A stretch of DNA of 64,000 nt from UBA1447 sp964627535 (lineage in GTDB: Bacteria > Bacillota > Clostridia > Oscillospirales > Acutalibacteraceae). The first letter of the stretch is position 1. Each line of letters opens with the position of its first letter. Location of the stretch: positions 62,001 through 126,000 of the forward strand of contig CAZVJW010000006.1 of assembly GCA_964627535.1 (NCBI GenBank), in the 5' to 3' direction. Position numbers and translations under genes: made by a program. Of this stretch, positions 33,788 through 43,566 are shown piece after piece. A model generated the notes under the pieces. The model did not search any database, had not been told where the DNA came from, and worked only from the letters and a program-made list of their open reading frames with translations.

Positions 33788-35149
33788 ATGAAAAAAGCTA
33801 TAATATTTTTCTGTTGCCTGATGCTGATTGTATCTGCGGTTCAGGGAACGCCGGCGCAGGCTTCATATAACCAGGAACTTGAAACAATTAATCATTATTC
33901 CGACATAATTTTAATTGCCAGCCTTGATAACGGAAGTGTAATTTTCGACAAAAATGCAGATTTGGCAACCTCTCCCGCATCACTGACCAAAATCGTAACA
34001 GCGTCGATTGTTCTCGAAAAATGCCAGGATTTAAATGCTGTTATTACTGTCCCCGAGTACACAATACGCATGCTCGATGGCACCAACAGCTCCAATGCGG
34101 GTCTGAAACCGGGGGAAAACATTTCTGTTTTAGACCTTTTGTATTGTCTTTTATTAACAAGCGCCAACGACGCCGCAACCATACTGGCAGATTATGCTGC
34201 AGGCAGCATTGCAGGATTTGCGGAGCTTATGAATACATGCGTTAAAAATCTTGGTTGCGAAAATTCAGCGTTTGTTAACCCGCACGGCTTGGATGCCGAA
34301 GGGCAATACACAACCGCAAACGATATGCTGAAAATTGTTAAGCATGCGCTGACTTTTCCTTTGTTTGAACAAATTACATCAACCTCAAAATATACCGTTC
34401 CAAAAACAAACCTTAGCGCGGAACGCAATTTGACAAGCACGGTTTATTTGATGAACAAAGGCGTCGAAGATTATTATTATGAATATGCGACAGGGATCAA
34501 AACCGGTTCAACCGAAGAAGCTGGACGCTGTGTCATTTCAAAGGCAAGCAAGGACGGCTATACTTATCTTGCAGTTATTATGCGAGCGCCTTTTAAGGAT
34601 ATTGACAATGACAATGTTAATGAAAACTGCGCTTTTATTGACTGCAAGGCGCTTTTTAAATGGACCTTCGCCAACATTAAGCTCAGAACCGTTGCGTCAC
34701 CTACACAGACAATTTCGGAGGTTCCCGTTAAGCTTTCGTGGACAGTTGACCATATTCAGCTTGTACCCAAGGAGGAAGTTTCGGCTTTGGTGCCATACGG
34801 AACAGGAGCCGGCAGTGTACTCATTGAAGCAATACCTGAAAGCTTGCCGCAAAGTGTTAACGCTCCTATCAAAAAAGGGCAAGAAATTGGTGAGGCACGA
34901 GTGCTTTATGCGGGAGCGGAAATTGCTCGAATTAAACTGGCAGCAAAAGAAGATGTCAGCAGAAATGCTGTTCTGTACATAGGTTCGCTTTTAAAAGCTG
35001 CGGCCTCAACACTATTATTTAAGATAATCGTTGCATTTCTGTTTTTTATTCTTGCCGCATATATCGGACTTACCATTTCGTTTAATGTCCGAAAGAGAAA
35101 GAAGAAAAGGCTTAAGGTTCTTAATTACAGGGACATCCAAAGAAAATAA
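33788..35149 (+). CDS. D-alanyl-D-alanine carboxypeptidase (PBP5/DacF type)
   Basis: A 453-residue penicillin-binding carboxypeptidase that removes the terminal D-Ala from peptidoglycan pentapeptides on the outer membrane face. It has a signal peptide (MKKAIIFFCCLMLIVSAVQG), the active-site serine motif SLTK (Ser65), SAN (125-127), KTG (238-240), and a C-terminal domain with a final transmembrane helix (residues about 405-430) and a basic tail, so it is membrane anchored. GTG at 33782 is an alternative start. A GGCGGTGAG lies upstream. Monocistronic with terminator at 35158. Confidence 0.93.
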   Translation: MKKAIIFFCCLMLIVSAVQGTPAQASYNQELETINHYSDIILIASLDNGSVIFDKNADLATSPASLTKIVTASIVLEKCQDLNAVITVPEYTIRMLDGTNSSNAGLKPGENISVLDLLYCLLLTSANDAATILADYAAGSIAGFAELMNTCVKNLGCENSAFVNPHGLDAEGQYTTANDMLKIVKHALTFPLFEQITSTSKYTVPKTNLSAERNLTSTVYLMNKGVEDYYYEYATGIKTGSTEEAGRCVISKASKDGYTYLAVIMRAPFKDIDNDNVNENCAFIDCKALFKWTFANIKLRTVASPTQTISEVPVKLSWTVDHIQLVPKEEVSALVPYGTGAGSVLIEAIPESLPQSVNAPIKKGQEIGEARVLYAGAEIARIKLAAKEDVSRNAVLYIGSLLKAAASTLLFKIIVAFLFFILAAYIGLTISFNVRKRKKKRLKVLNYRDIQRK

Positions 35150-35157
35150 ATATAAAA

Positions 35158-35189
35158 AAGGCAGGGGGCGAAAATTCGTCCCCTGCCTT
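35158..35189. terminator. Terminator between convergent genes
   Basis: AAGGCAGGGG...CCCCTGCCTT forms a G+C-rich stem with A and T tracts, between the convergent ends of the carboxypeptidase and HtrA-like genes. Confidence 0.85.
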
Positions 35190-35202
35190 AATACATGCCC
35201 CA

Positions 35203-36816
35203 TTAACCCCAGGGATTATTAAAATAATCAAACGGATTGGTGGTGGTTGCCGCAGCAGATGCGCTTGAGGTTGTTCCTTTATCTTCAACCAGTGTTACTT
35301 TAACATCAAACTCGGATGTCTGGTAGTTATTGCTTACTCTGCACAGTGTCAATGTTATTGTATCGCCAACCTTGCCGTTATCGATAATTTCAAGCAATAC
35401 TTTTGCGGTATCCAATTTTTTACTGTTAACAGCAATTATCAAATCACCTTTTTTTGCCTCGGTATTTGCCAGGCTGCTGTCTGAGTTTATTTCGTTAATG
35501 TAAAGAGAGCCGCCGGGCAAACCTTTTATCTGCACAATCATGCTGTAAACCTGGCTTGAACTTGCGGCATAGTATGTAATGCCGAGTTTTGGTCTGTTTG
35601 GCACATATCCGTACTGGATAATGCTGTCAACAATACTCTTTGCTGAAGTAATCGGAATTGCGAAGCCCATCCCCTCATAGCTGGTATCAGCAATTTTTAA
35701 GGAGTTTATGCCGATTACCTGACCATAGATGTTTACCAGCGCTCCGCCGGAATTGCCCGGATTTATTGCGGCATCGTGCTGAATACATTCCATGGTGTAG
35801 CCGATTTCACTGTCAACCGGGCGGTCAATAGCGGAAACCATCCCTGCTGTGAAGGATCCGTAAAACTCAGTTCCTCCGGGATTGCCAACAGCAAAAACTT
35901 GTTCGCCGACTTTCAGAGCCGAGGAATCGCCAAATACCGCTGCTGTTAATCCCGACATTTTTACTTTGATTACACCGACATCCGTGCGTAAATCATATCC
36001 TACAAGTTCCGCTTTTTGCTGTGTACCATTTTCAAGCTGAATAGAGATACTCACACCGCTGTCGCTGACAACATGTGCGCAGGTAATAATATAGGTATAT
36101 TCGCCGCTTGCATCTGCACCCATAACGATACCCGAACCTTCACCGGTTGCTGTATCGCTGCTGCTTGAGGAAAATGTTTTTTGATTGGAATATACAAGAA
36201 TACCCACTACAGACGGCTTAACTTTCGCGGCCACCTCAACAGGTGTTAAAACACCTGTTTCCGAGATTTGAGCCGATGTATCCGGTGTGTTGTTGATATT
36301 TAATGACGGACCGCCGCTTGTAGTGGTTGTCGCATCTGTGCCGCTTTTTGAAACTGTATGCCTGCCTATAGCAAAACCGCTCACCACTAACGCAAATACC
36401 AGCAGAACTGAAAGTATCGAAAAAAAGACTTTTATCCCTTTTTTTCTGCCCTTTGCAGGAGGTGGAGGAGGTTCTTGTCCATAATGCGCCGGCTGGTTAT
36501 ATTGCGGCGGAGCATAAAATGGCTGTGCGGGTTTGCCGTAACCATACTGCGGCGGCATATTTTGCTGCTGATACTGATATTGACCTGTGAACGGAGCATA
36601 TGGCTGCCCTGAATAAGTGTATTGATCAGCATGAGAACGGGTGCTTCCGGCCGGCTCGACATCCGCAGCAGGCACTTCAGTCTCTTCTGCTCCGGATTCA
36701 GTGAATTTCGTTTCACCCGCCATATTCGCTTCCGGCGTGTCACCTGTTTGAACCGGTTCTGCTGCTTTGCTGTTTCCGTTCAAATCAACATCAATGTTAT
36801 TGTCGTTTTCACTCAT
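35203..36816 (-). CDS. HtrA/DegP-like membrane-anchored serine protease
   Basis: A 537-residue protease: an acidic and then Pro/Gln/Tyr-rich cytoplasmic N-terminus (residues 1-125), one membrane helix (about 130-150), an extracellular trypsin-like domain with triad His248 (ITCAHVV), Asp279 (LRTDVGVIKV) and Ser356 (NPGNSGGAL), and a PDZ domain near residues 430-510. This is the Gram-positive HtrA layout, for quality control of secreted and envelope proteins. The start at 36816 has TGGAGG upstream. The two-component pair lies just upstream on the same strand and may be its regulator, by analogy to CssRS-HtrA in Bacillus (inference). Confidence 0.92.
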   Translation of the reverse strand: MSENDNNIDVDLNGNSKAAEPVQTGDTPEANMAGETKFTESGAEETEVPAADVEPAGSTRSHADQYTYSGQPYAPFTGQYQYQQQNMPPQYGYGKPAQPFYAPPQYNQPAHYGQEPPPPPAKGRKKGIKVFFSILSVLLVFALVVSGFAIGRHTVSKSGTDATTTTSGGPSLNINNTPDTSAQISETGVLTPVEVAAKVKPSVVGILVYSNQKTFSSSSSDTATGEGSGIVMGADASGEYTYIITCAHVVSDSGVSISIQLENGTQQKAELVGYDLRTDVGVIKVKMSGLTAAVFGDSSALKVGEQVFAVGNPGGTEFYGSFTAGMVSAIDRPVDSEIGYTMECIQHDAAINPGNSGGALVNIYGQVIGINSLKIADTSYEGMGFAIPITSAKSIVDSIIQYGYVPNRPKLGITYYAASSSQVYSMIVQIKGLPGGSLYINEINSDSSLANTEAKKGDLIIAVNSKKLDTAKVLLEIIDNGKVGDTITLTLCRVSNNYQTSEFDVKVTLVEDKGTTSSASAAATTTNPFDYFNNPWG

Positions 36817-36929
36817 AAAAAATACCTCCAATAATTTCGTGCAATTAACTGTGAGTTAAGTATAACGCTGTTTTTTTACTAATCTGTATCATTCGTATTA
36901 ATTAAATTTGAACATTCGGTAAACTAAAT

Positions 36930-38405
36930 TTATTTTGCCGGCAGAACAAAAGCAAATTCCGTGTATTGGTTTTCCACACTGTTGACGCTGATACTTCCTC
37001 CATGCAATTCTATAATCTGTTTAACAATATAGAGCCCTAAGCCTGCTCCCCTCACATCAAAGCTTCTGGCTTTATCCACCTTGTAAAAACGCTCAAATAT
37101 TTTACCAATTTCTTCGGAAGATATTCCTGCACCGGTATTTTTAATCTTCACAATAACTTTGTCTTTATCTGTATAGGCAGAAACACTAATTAGCCCGCAA
37201 GGCGGAGTAAACTTTACCGCGTTATCAACAAGGTTGTATATTACCTGGTTAATCATATCCTCGTCGGCTGACAAATAGACACTCTTCATTTGATCAAGGC
37301 CTTCAAGATTTATACTTTTTTTATCGATTAACTGTTCAAAAGCAAGCATCGTTTTAAAGATTTGTTCTGAAACATCAAAACGCCGGGGATTCAGGTTGAG
37401 CTCCCCTGCCTCAATTTTTGACATGTTTAGCATACTTGTCACAAGACGGGAAAGACGTTTAACCTCATCCGAAACAATCCCCAAATAGTGTGACCGTTTG
37501 TCCTCTTCAATGGTACCGTCAAGTATACCGTCAATAAATCCGCCTATTGTAGTCATCGGTGTTTTCAGCTCATGCGAAACATTGGCAACAAAACTTCTTC
37601 GTGATGATTCCAGCGTTGCCAAATCTTTTGCCATTGAGTTGAAAGCACCCGCAAGTTCCGCAAGCTCATCATCGCCTTTAATATGAACCCTGTAACTAAA
37701 ATCACCTGCAGAATAACTTTTCGTAGCCGCAGACATTTGCCTCAACGGCTTGATCAATTTGTATATCAAAAAATACACGGTTATAAACGCCACTGCAAGG
37801 GCAAGAAGAGATGCCAAACCAAACATCCTTAAAATGGAAACAACATATGGACCGAGCATACCCGCAACAGGCTGTGTGGCAAAAACAATGCCTATCGCCT
37901 GCCCTTTTATAAAAATCGGTTCTGCAACCACTAAATTTGGGCTGCTGTAAATTCCTTCAAGGTCAGATATATTACTGTAACTCCCGGCAGTGATTGTTTC
38001 GCTGATAACTTCAGTGGGTATATCGTATTTACTGTGAATTGCACATCCTCCCGGGATAATAACCATATCCGCGCGGAGCAAATCACGGCAATATATTACT
38101 TCCCCGGCTGTATTCGAAATATAAATATCGCCATCAATTGCCGAGGAAACCAACGAAAGCGTATTGCAAATCAACAAAACAGAGCCGTTTTCATTATCTC
38201 GCATATATCCCGATTCAACCAGCTCGGCGGTTGTATTTGCAATACTCTCGGCGTTTTCTTTTAGAAGCAAGTCTTTTTCATTTAACCATGATTTTGAAAT
38301 AAAAAATATCAATGTCCCTCCTAAGATGATAAAGCTGACAAAAATCACCATTGAGATTATTAAAAAATATTTTTTAAACAGACTGCTTTTCCACTTTATT
38401 CGCAT
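36930..38405 (-). CDS. Sensor histidine kinase, HAMP type
   Basis: A 491-residue kinase: transmembrane helix 1 (about 12-35), an extracellular sensor of about 150 residues, helix 2 (about 188-210), HAMP (IKPLRQMSAATKSYSAGDFSYRV), H-box FVANVSHELKTPMTTIGGFIDGI, N-box QVIYNLVDNAVKFT, G1 VKNTGAGIS and G2 AGLGLYIVKQI. Its ribosome binding site overlaps the response-regulator stop, so the pair is coupled. The signal is unknown; the adjacent HtrA-like protease suggests envelope stress (inference). Confidence 0.94.
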   Translation of the reverse strand: MRIKWKSSLFKKYFLIISMVIFVSFIILGGTLIFFISKSWLNEKDLLLKENAESIANTTAELVESGYMRDNENGSVLLICNTLSLVSSAIDGDIYISNTAGEVIYCRDLLRADMVIIPGGCAIHSKYDIPTEVISETITAGSYSNISDLEGIYSSPNLVVAEPIFIKGQAIGIVFATQPVAGMLGPYVVSILRMFGLASLLALAVAFITVYFLIYKLIKPLRQMSAATKSYSAGDFSYRVHIKGDDELAELAGAFNSMAKDLATLESSRRSFVANVSHELKTPMTTIGGFIDGILDGTIEEDKRSHYLGIVSDEVKRLSRLVTSMLNMSKIEAGELNLNPRRFDVSEQIFKTMLAFEQLIDKKSINLEGLDQMKSVYLSADEDMINQVIYNLVDNAVKFTPPCGLISVSAYTDKDKVIVKIKNTGAGISSEEIGKIFERFYKVDKARSFDVRGAGLGLYIVKQIIELHGGSISVNSVENQYTEFAFVLPAK

Positions 38406-38411
38406 GGTATT

Positions 38412-39101
38412 TTATTCCTTTGTTTCAAACTTATAACCCACGCTCCAAACCGTTTTTAGCTCCCATTTATCCGAAACGCCCTCAAGCTTTTCGCGCAGAC
38501 GTTTAACGTGGACATCAACCGTTCTTGAATCACCGTAATAATCAAACCCCCAAACCTCGTCAAGCAACTGATCTCTTGTATAAACCCTGTTCGGATTACA
38601 TGCAAGGTGATATATCAACTCCATCTCTTTTGGCGGCGTGTCGATTTTTTTGCCGTTAACCTTAAGCTCATAATTGGTAAGGTTTATTGATAGTTTATCG
38701 AAATGCACTTCTTTAACAACATTGTCGGGACCTGCGGAAGTCCGGCGTAAAACCGCTTTAACCCTCGCAACAACCTCTTTTGTGTCAAAGGGTTTAACCA
38801 CATAGTCGTCAGCCCCAAGTTCCAGCCCCAGTACCTTGTCAAAAGTTTCGCCCTTTGCGGTTAACATAATAATAGGCTTATTAGAAAATTTGCGTATCTC
38901 CCGGCACACCTGCCAACCGTCAAGCTGAGGAAGCATAATATCGAGCAATACAAGCTCGGGCTGACTTTCCTGAAATGCTTTTACGGCTGCTGTACCGTCA
39001 TGAGCCAGTATGACCCTGTACTGTTCTTTTTCAAGGTATAACCTTAAAAGCTCGCAAATGTTGGTATCGTCATCAACAACCAGAATTTTCTCGTTTGCCA
39101 T
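38412..39101 (-). CDS. OmpR-family response regulator
   Basis: A 229-residue regulator: receiver with ILVVDDD, phosphoacceptor ELVLLDIMLPQLDGWQV and DYVVKPFDTKEVVARV; winged-helix domain with NPNRVYTRDQLLDEVWGFDYYGDSRTVDVHVKRLREKL. The ATG at 39101 has AAAGGAG nine bases upstream. It precedes its kinase by six bases. Between it and galM (39102-39325) there is no gene. Confidence 0.95.
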   Translation of the reverse strand: MANEKILVVDDDTNICELLRLYLEKEQYRVILAHDGTAAVKAFQESQPELVLLDIMLPQLDGWQVCREIRKFSNKPIIMLTAKGETFDKVLGLELGADDYVVKPFDTKEVVARVKAVLRRTSAGPDNVVKEVHFDKLSINLTNYELKVNGKKIDTPPKEMELIYHLACNPNRVYTRDQLLDEVWGFDYYGDSRTVDVHVKRLREKLEGVSDKWELKTVWSVGYKFETKE

Positions 39102-39325
39102 AATCACAACTCCTTTTAATATTATTAAACCAGTAAAATTAGTTAATACGATAATTTAATTAATATTTACATTATACACTTAAACTTTTGTATTTTCTGT
39201 GAATAGTACGAAAATATTCTGCGATAACATCGTTACCTGTGATTTACGGGCAGAAGAACTTAGCAGGAAAATGACCAAGTCCCGGTACTGCTGACTGCCG
39301 CTCCCCACCGGCAACAAAAATTTGT

Positions 39326-40375
39326 TTATATTGTATAGGTTGAAAACCTGAAAGAGGTGCGGGATTTATATTCTTCACCCGCTTTAAACGTGCACTGGGG
39401 AAAGGCGGGTTGGTTTGGCGTGTCCGGAAAATACTGCGTTTCAAGGCAGAATCCGGCGTATTTATTCATAACTGTACCGCCCTTTCCCGGAACATTATTC
39501 AAAAAATTACCGGTATATACCTGGATACCGGGTAAATCGGTAAACACTTCCATGACACGCCCGCTGTTTGGCTCCCAGACAACTGCCGCTGAAATGTCCC
39601 GTGAACGCTCGTTTAAACAGAAATTATGATCATAACCCTTGCAATTAATAAGCTGATCATCGTTGGTGTTAATATTCAACCCTATTGTTTTAGGCTCCGT
39701 AAAATCAAAAGGCGTGCCTTGAACGGGGCGCAATTCCCCCGTGGGAATACTTGTCTCATCCGTCGGCGTAAATTTATCTGCGTTAATCAGAAGGATGTGA
39801 CCCAAAATATTACCTGAGTCATAACCGTCAAGGTTGAAATATGCATGGTTTGTAAGGTTGATGATGGTGTCCTCGTCCGAAACGGCAGAAAAATCTATAA
39901 TTACTTCGTTTTCATCGGTCAGGCGATAAACCACTTCGGATTTTAGCTCGCCGGGAAAACCGTGTGAGCCCGGAGGGCTTAAGTAACTAAGATTGAGAGC
40001 GTTTTCACCAGCGATTTCCGCCGTCCAAACAACATGCGAAAACTCTCCGCCTCCGTGCAGGCAGGTTATGTCTTTTTCGTTTCTGGTAACACTGTATTTT
40101 TTGCCGTTTATACCAAATTCACCTTTTGCAAGACGGTTTGCATACCGGCCAACAAGCTGGCCTTGATACGCAGAGTGCTCGATATGTCCCTCCAAGTTAT
40201 CAAAACCTATAAGCACATCCTTGAATTTTCCAAATTTATCAGGCATTATCAATGAATGAAGCGTACCGCCATATGTCAGTATCCCGACTGATGCACCGCA
40301 CATGTTGCGTATGGTGTAAAGTTCAACAGCTTTACCGTCTTTTGTATTGCCGAATGGTGTCTTTTCAATGCTCAT
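39326..40375 (-). CDS. galM: Aldose 1-epimerase
   Basis: A 349-residue mutarotase converting alpha and beta anomers of aldoses. Visible motifs are YGGTLHSLIMPD, GRYANRLAKGEFGINGKKY, LTNHAYFNLDGYD (His involved in catalysis), and the substrate and catalytic region VYTGNFLNNVPGKGG...GFCLETQYFPDTPNQPAFP with the catalytic Glu in the LETQ segment. It overlaps the upstream HAD gene by four bases (ATGA), so the two are translated together for sugar metabolism. Confidence 0.94.
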   Translation of the reverse strand: MSIEKTPFGNTKDGKAVELYTIRNMCGASVGILTYGGTLHSLIMPDKFGKFKDVLIGFDNLEGHIEHSAYQGQLVGRYANRLAKGEFGINGKKYSVTRNEKDITCLHGGGEFSHVVWTAEIAGENALNLSYLSPPGSHGFPGELKSEVVYRLTDENEVIIDFSAVSDEDTIINLTNHAYFNLDGYDSGNILGHILLINADKFTPTDETSIPTGELRPVQGTPFDFTEPKTIGLNINTNDDQLINCKGYDHNFCLNERSRDISAAVVWEPNSGRVMEVFTDLPGIQVYTGNFLNNVPGKGGTVMNKYAGFCLETQYFPDTPNQPAFPQCTFKAGEEYKSRTSFRFSTYTI

Positions 40376-41028
40376 AAATCACAGCACCTTTCAATAATGT
40401 CGAAAATATCATCCAATTTCGTTGAGACAAAATCTGCGCCGGCTGCCCGGAGTTTTTTTTCGTCAAAAGATGTGGTTAGTGCCAGGCAAAACATTCCCGC
40501 TGACTTTGCCGCCTGAACGCCCGAAAGCGCATCTTCAACAACAAGGGTTTCCGATGGTTCAAACCCCGATCGATATGCGGCAGTTAAAAATATATCGGGA
40601 TGCGGTTTTTTGTGCTCAACATCACTGCCTGTTACAATAGCGGAAAAAATACTCCGGCTGACACCTATGCATTTGAGATTACACTCAACCTTCGTTAAGT
40701 CGGCAGCTGAGGCAAGCGCTATTTTTATGCCCCGCTTTCCTAAATCCGTTAAAACACTTTTTGACCAAGGGTACACTGTAACCCGCTCGTTAGCTTTAGC
40801 AACATAAATATCATATGTTTTATCTTTCATATCAAAAGTATACGGTACGCCGTAAAGCGAGGCTACCCCGCCGATAAACTTGTTTTCTCCCATACCGGTA
40901 AACTGCTTGAAATCATCGAATTTAGCATCGACTCCCCAAAAGCGCAACGCTTCCATAGCGGCGAGAGTTATTGCGTTTTCGGAATCGATAAGGACGCCAT
41001 CCATATCGAAAATAACCGAATTTATCAT
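40372..41028 (-). CDS. HAD phosphatase/phosphomutase (beta-phosphoglucomutase-like)
   Basis: A 218-residue protein with HAD motif I FDMDGVLIDSE, a C1 cap, motif II ALASAAD, motif III KKPHPDIF and motif IV VVEDALSGVQAAKSAGM. The DXDGV plus DSEN pattern fits beta-phosphoglucomutases and sugar-phosphate phosphatases. It overlaps galM by four bases. Substrate unknown. The ATG at 41028 has AAGGGG upstream. Confidence 0.9.
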   Translation of the reverse strand: MINSVIFDMDGVLIDSENAITLAAMEALRFWGVDAKFDDFKQFTGMGENKFIGGVASLYGVPYTFDMKDKTYDIYVAKANERVTVYPWSKSVLTDLGKRGIKIALASAADLTKVECNLKCIGVSRSIFSAIVTGSDVEHKKPHPDIFLTAAYRSGFEPSETLVVEDALSGVQAAKSAGMFCLALTTSFDEKKLRAAGADFVSTKLDDIFDIIERCCDL

Positions 41029-41050
41029 ATGCAATCCCCTTAATTATATT

Positions 41051-41088
41051 AAGGGAGTAACCTGATTGAAAATCAATGCTACTCCCTT
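41051..41088 (-). terminator. Terminator after malic enzyme gene
   Basis: AAGGGAGTA (41051-41059) and TACTCCCTT (41080-41088) form a 9-bp stem; the minus-strand 3' side runs into an AT-rich tail. It separates the malic enzyme gene from the HAD/galM pair. Confidence 0.6.
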
Positions 41089-41106
41089 ATAATATATTAT
41101 TTTATA

Positions 41107-42282
41107 TTAACCGTCAATTCTTGCAACTCCGCTGTCTCTGGCTGCTTTCGCAACAGCGGCGGCAACCGTCTTGCCGACTCTCGGGTCAAACGCCTTTGGA
41201 ATAATATAATCGGCTGCCAGTTCCTCGTCAGAAACAAGAGAGGCAATAGCTTTTGCTGCGGCTATTTTCATTTCTTCATTAATATCGCTTGCTCTAACAT
41301 CAAGTGCTCCTCTGAAAATGCCTGGGAATGCAAGCACATTGTTAATCTGATTCGGAAAATCGCTGCGGCCCGTGCCGACAACCTTCGCACCTGCTTTCAA
41401 AGCAAGATCAGGCATGATTTCAGGCGTTGGGTTGGACATCGCCATAACAATTGCGCCTTCGTTCATTGAACTGACCATGGTTTCACTGACAATACCGGGC
41501 GCAGAAACACCTACGAAGATATCGGAACCGGCAAGTGCGTCGGCAAGAGTACCTCTCTTGCGGCCTTTGTTGGTAAAATCCGCAAGCTCCTGCTTCGCGG
41601 AGGTTAGGTCATCGCCGTCACAGACGATCCCTTTGCGGTCGCACATGATGATATCCTTAACGCCAAGTGTTGCAAAAAGCTTAGCAATTGCAACACCGGC
41701 CGCACCTGCACCGCTGAATACAACTGTGCAATCTTTAAGATCTTTTTTTACAAATTTGAGTGCGTTAATGACAGCTGCCATGCAGACCACGGCTGTGCCG
41801 TGCTGATCATCATGGAAAATCGGAATATCGCATCTTTCCTTCAGCTTGCGCTCAATTTCAAAGCAGCGGGGAGCGGAGATATCCTCAAGGTTAACACCGC
41901 CGAAACTACCGGCAAGAAGGGCAACGGTATTGACTATATCGTCAACTTCTTTGGAACGGATGCAGAGAGGGAAGGCGTCAACACCGCCGAACTCTTTGAA
42001 GAGAACGCATTTGCCTTCCATAACCGGCATGCCGGCTTCGGGGCCAATATCGCCTAAACCTAAAACCGCGGTACCGTCCGTAACGACAGCAACCAGGTTC
42101 CAGCGGCGGGTTAAGTCATAACTCAAGTCGACATTCTTCTGAATTTCAAGACAGGGCTGGGCAACGCCCGGGGTATAAGCCAGGGAAAGTTCTTCTTTGT
42201 TTTTTACCGTGGCGCGTGCAGTAACTTCAAGCTTACCCTTCCACTCATAATGAAGCCGCAGAGATTCTTTTGCATAATCCAT
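41107..42282 (-). CDS. NAD-type malic enzyme
   Basis: A 391-residue enzyme converting malate to pyruvate and CO2 with NAD(P)+. Motifs are AYTPGVAQPCLEI, VTDGTAVLGLGDIGPEAGMPVMEGK, the metal site FHDDQHGTAVV, the nucleotide-binding VVFSGAGAAGVAIAKL, and AMSNPTPEIMP. It is the short single-domain type, lacking the phosphotransacetylase fusion. The Ldh2-family dehydrogenase gene lies 83 bases upstream on the same strand, with a small hairpin between them; together they interconvert malate, pyruvate and oxaloacetate. Confidence 0.95.
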   Translation of the reverse strand: MDYAKESLRLHYEWKGKLEVTARATVKNKEELSLAYTPGVAQPCLEIQKNVDLSYDLTRRWNLVAVVTDGTAVLGLGDIGPEAGMPVMEGKCVLFKEFGGVDAFPLCIRSKEVDDIVNTVALLAGSFGGVNLEDISAPRCFEIERKLKERCDIPIFHDDQHGTAVVCMAAVINALKFVKKDLKDCTVVFSGAGAAGVAIAKLFATLGVKDIIMCDRKGIVCDGDDLTSAKQELADFTNKGRKRGTLADALAGSDIFVGVSAPGIVSETMVSSMNEGAIVMAMSNPTPEIMPDLALKAGAKVVGTGRSDFPNQINNVLAFPGIFRGALDVRASDINEEMKIAAAKAIASLVSDEELAADYIIPKAFDPRVGKTVAAAVAKAARDSGVARIDG

Positions 42283-42309
42283 AATTATTTACCATTCCTT
42301 TTTAAGTAG

Positions 42310-42328
42310 GGGACGGATGCTCCGTCCC
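42310..42328. repeat. Short GGGACGGA palindrome
   Basis: GGGACGGA-TGC-TCCGTCCC is a perfect 8-bp stem in the gap between two malate enzyme genes. It shares the GGGACGG core with the 60-bp palindrome at 25506. It lacks a T-tract, so it is more likely an inserted repeat or RNA stabiliser than a terminator. Confidence 0.55.
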
Positions 42329-42365
42329 GTTAAAATATTTATTATTTTGCGTCTGATATCCGGTT

Positions 42366-43472
42366 TTACTTTTCCCACTCAAACTTATACTTTGTAAGCC
42401 CCAGTTGATCGCGAACCTTAATAAATTCAAGCTGAACCGCGTCATTAATCGGTACTCCGGAATCTTTTCGCTCGAGCCATACTTCATATTCTTTTTCTCC
42501 TGCTGTGAAGATGCGGTCATGTCCGGGTGCCTTTTCGGATGCGCGAAGCTCGCGGAGGATATCCCCGGCGGTTTTCTTAAATTCCTCAAGACCCATGAAA
42601 GCTTCTGTATCGATTGCGATAAAGAAGTGGCCGAGATGGTAAGGTACTGGCTTGCCGTCCTTCATGCCGGTGAGCATCTTCATGTAGTTGCCTTGGGCAA
42701 GAGCGGAAGACAGCACTTCAATAACCGTAGCATAACCATAACCTTTGTAACCGGCAAGTTCTTCACCAATGCCACCCAAAGGTGCAAGCGCCGCTTCACC
42801 GGTGTTCAAATCCTTCAGGATTTGGTCCGTGTCGGTTTTCGGCTCACCGTCTCTGCCGACAACCATACCTAATGGTGTTGCCTTGCCGATTCTCGAATAA
42901 TATTCAAGCTTGCCGCGCTGTGTGATGGAAGTCGCGCAGTCAATGTTAAAATCAAACTCTTCATCTGTCGGAAAACCGATGGTAAGCGGGTTTGTGCCGA
43001 GCATATTCTCCACGCCGAAGGTCGGCGCGATTGACGGACGGGCATTTGTGCCGGTGATGCCTATCATGCCCGCTTTGCTTGCCATCGTGGTGTAATAGCC
43101 CGCGATGCCGTAGTGGCAGGAGTTGCGCACAGCAACCATACCCATACCGTATTTCTTTGCCTTTTCGATAGCCAAAGACATTGCTTTAAAACCGATTACC
43201 TGACCCATACCATCATGACCGTCGACAACAGCGGTAGTCGGGGTCTCACGGATAATCTCGTACTCGGTTACAGGGTTCTGTATACCGATGTTGATTCTGT
43301 CAATATAGATGGGTTTAAAGCGGTTTACACCATGGGATTCAATGCCCCGTTTGTCGGATTCCAATAAAACATCGGCACAGATTTTTGCGTCTTCACGCGG
43401 AACACCGACGCCAACAAAGGCATCTTCCACAAAATCAAAGAGTGTTTTCCAATCAACAGTAATTTTTGCCAT
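42366..43472 (-). CDS. Ldh2-family malate/L-lactate dehydrogenase
   Basis: A 368-residue NAD(P)-dependent dehydrogenase of the Ldh2/YlbC family (malate, lactate, ureidoglycolate or 2,3-diketo-gulonate). Landmarks are ESDKRGIESHGVNRF, GMVAVRNSCHYGIAGYY with the catalytic-type His, GTNPLTIGFPTDEEFDF and GYKGYGYATVIEVLSSAL. It is not the classical malate or lactate dehydrogenase fold. GGAGG is well placed before the ATG. Co-oriented with malic enzyme and likely works on malate (inference); lactate remains possible. Confidence 0.92.
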   Translation of the reverse strand: MAKITVDWKTLFDFVEDAFVGVGVPREDAKICADVLLESDKRGIESHGVNRFKPIYIDRINIGIQNPVTEYEIIRETPTTAVVDGHDGMGQVIGFKAMSLAIEKAKKYGMGMVAVRNSCHYGIAGYYTTMASKAGMIGITGTNARPSIAPTFGVENMLGTNPLTIGFPTDEEFDFNIDCATSITQRGKLEYYSRIGKATPLGMVVGRDGEPKTDTDQILKDLNTGEAALAPLGGIGEELAGYKGYGYATVIEVLSSALAQGNYMKMLTGMKDGKPVPYHLGHFFIAIDTEAFMGLEEFKKTAGDILRELRASEKAPGHDRIFTAGEKEYEVWLERKDSGVPINDAVQLEFIKVRDQLGLTKYKFEWEK

Positions 43473-43566
43473 AAATAGACCTCCAGATTATATAAAAATT
43501 TAAGATTGCTTAACATCATATACTATAATTATCAATTTTTGTATCTTTAAATTAAATATTCTTCAA

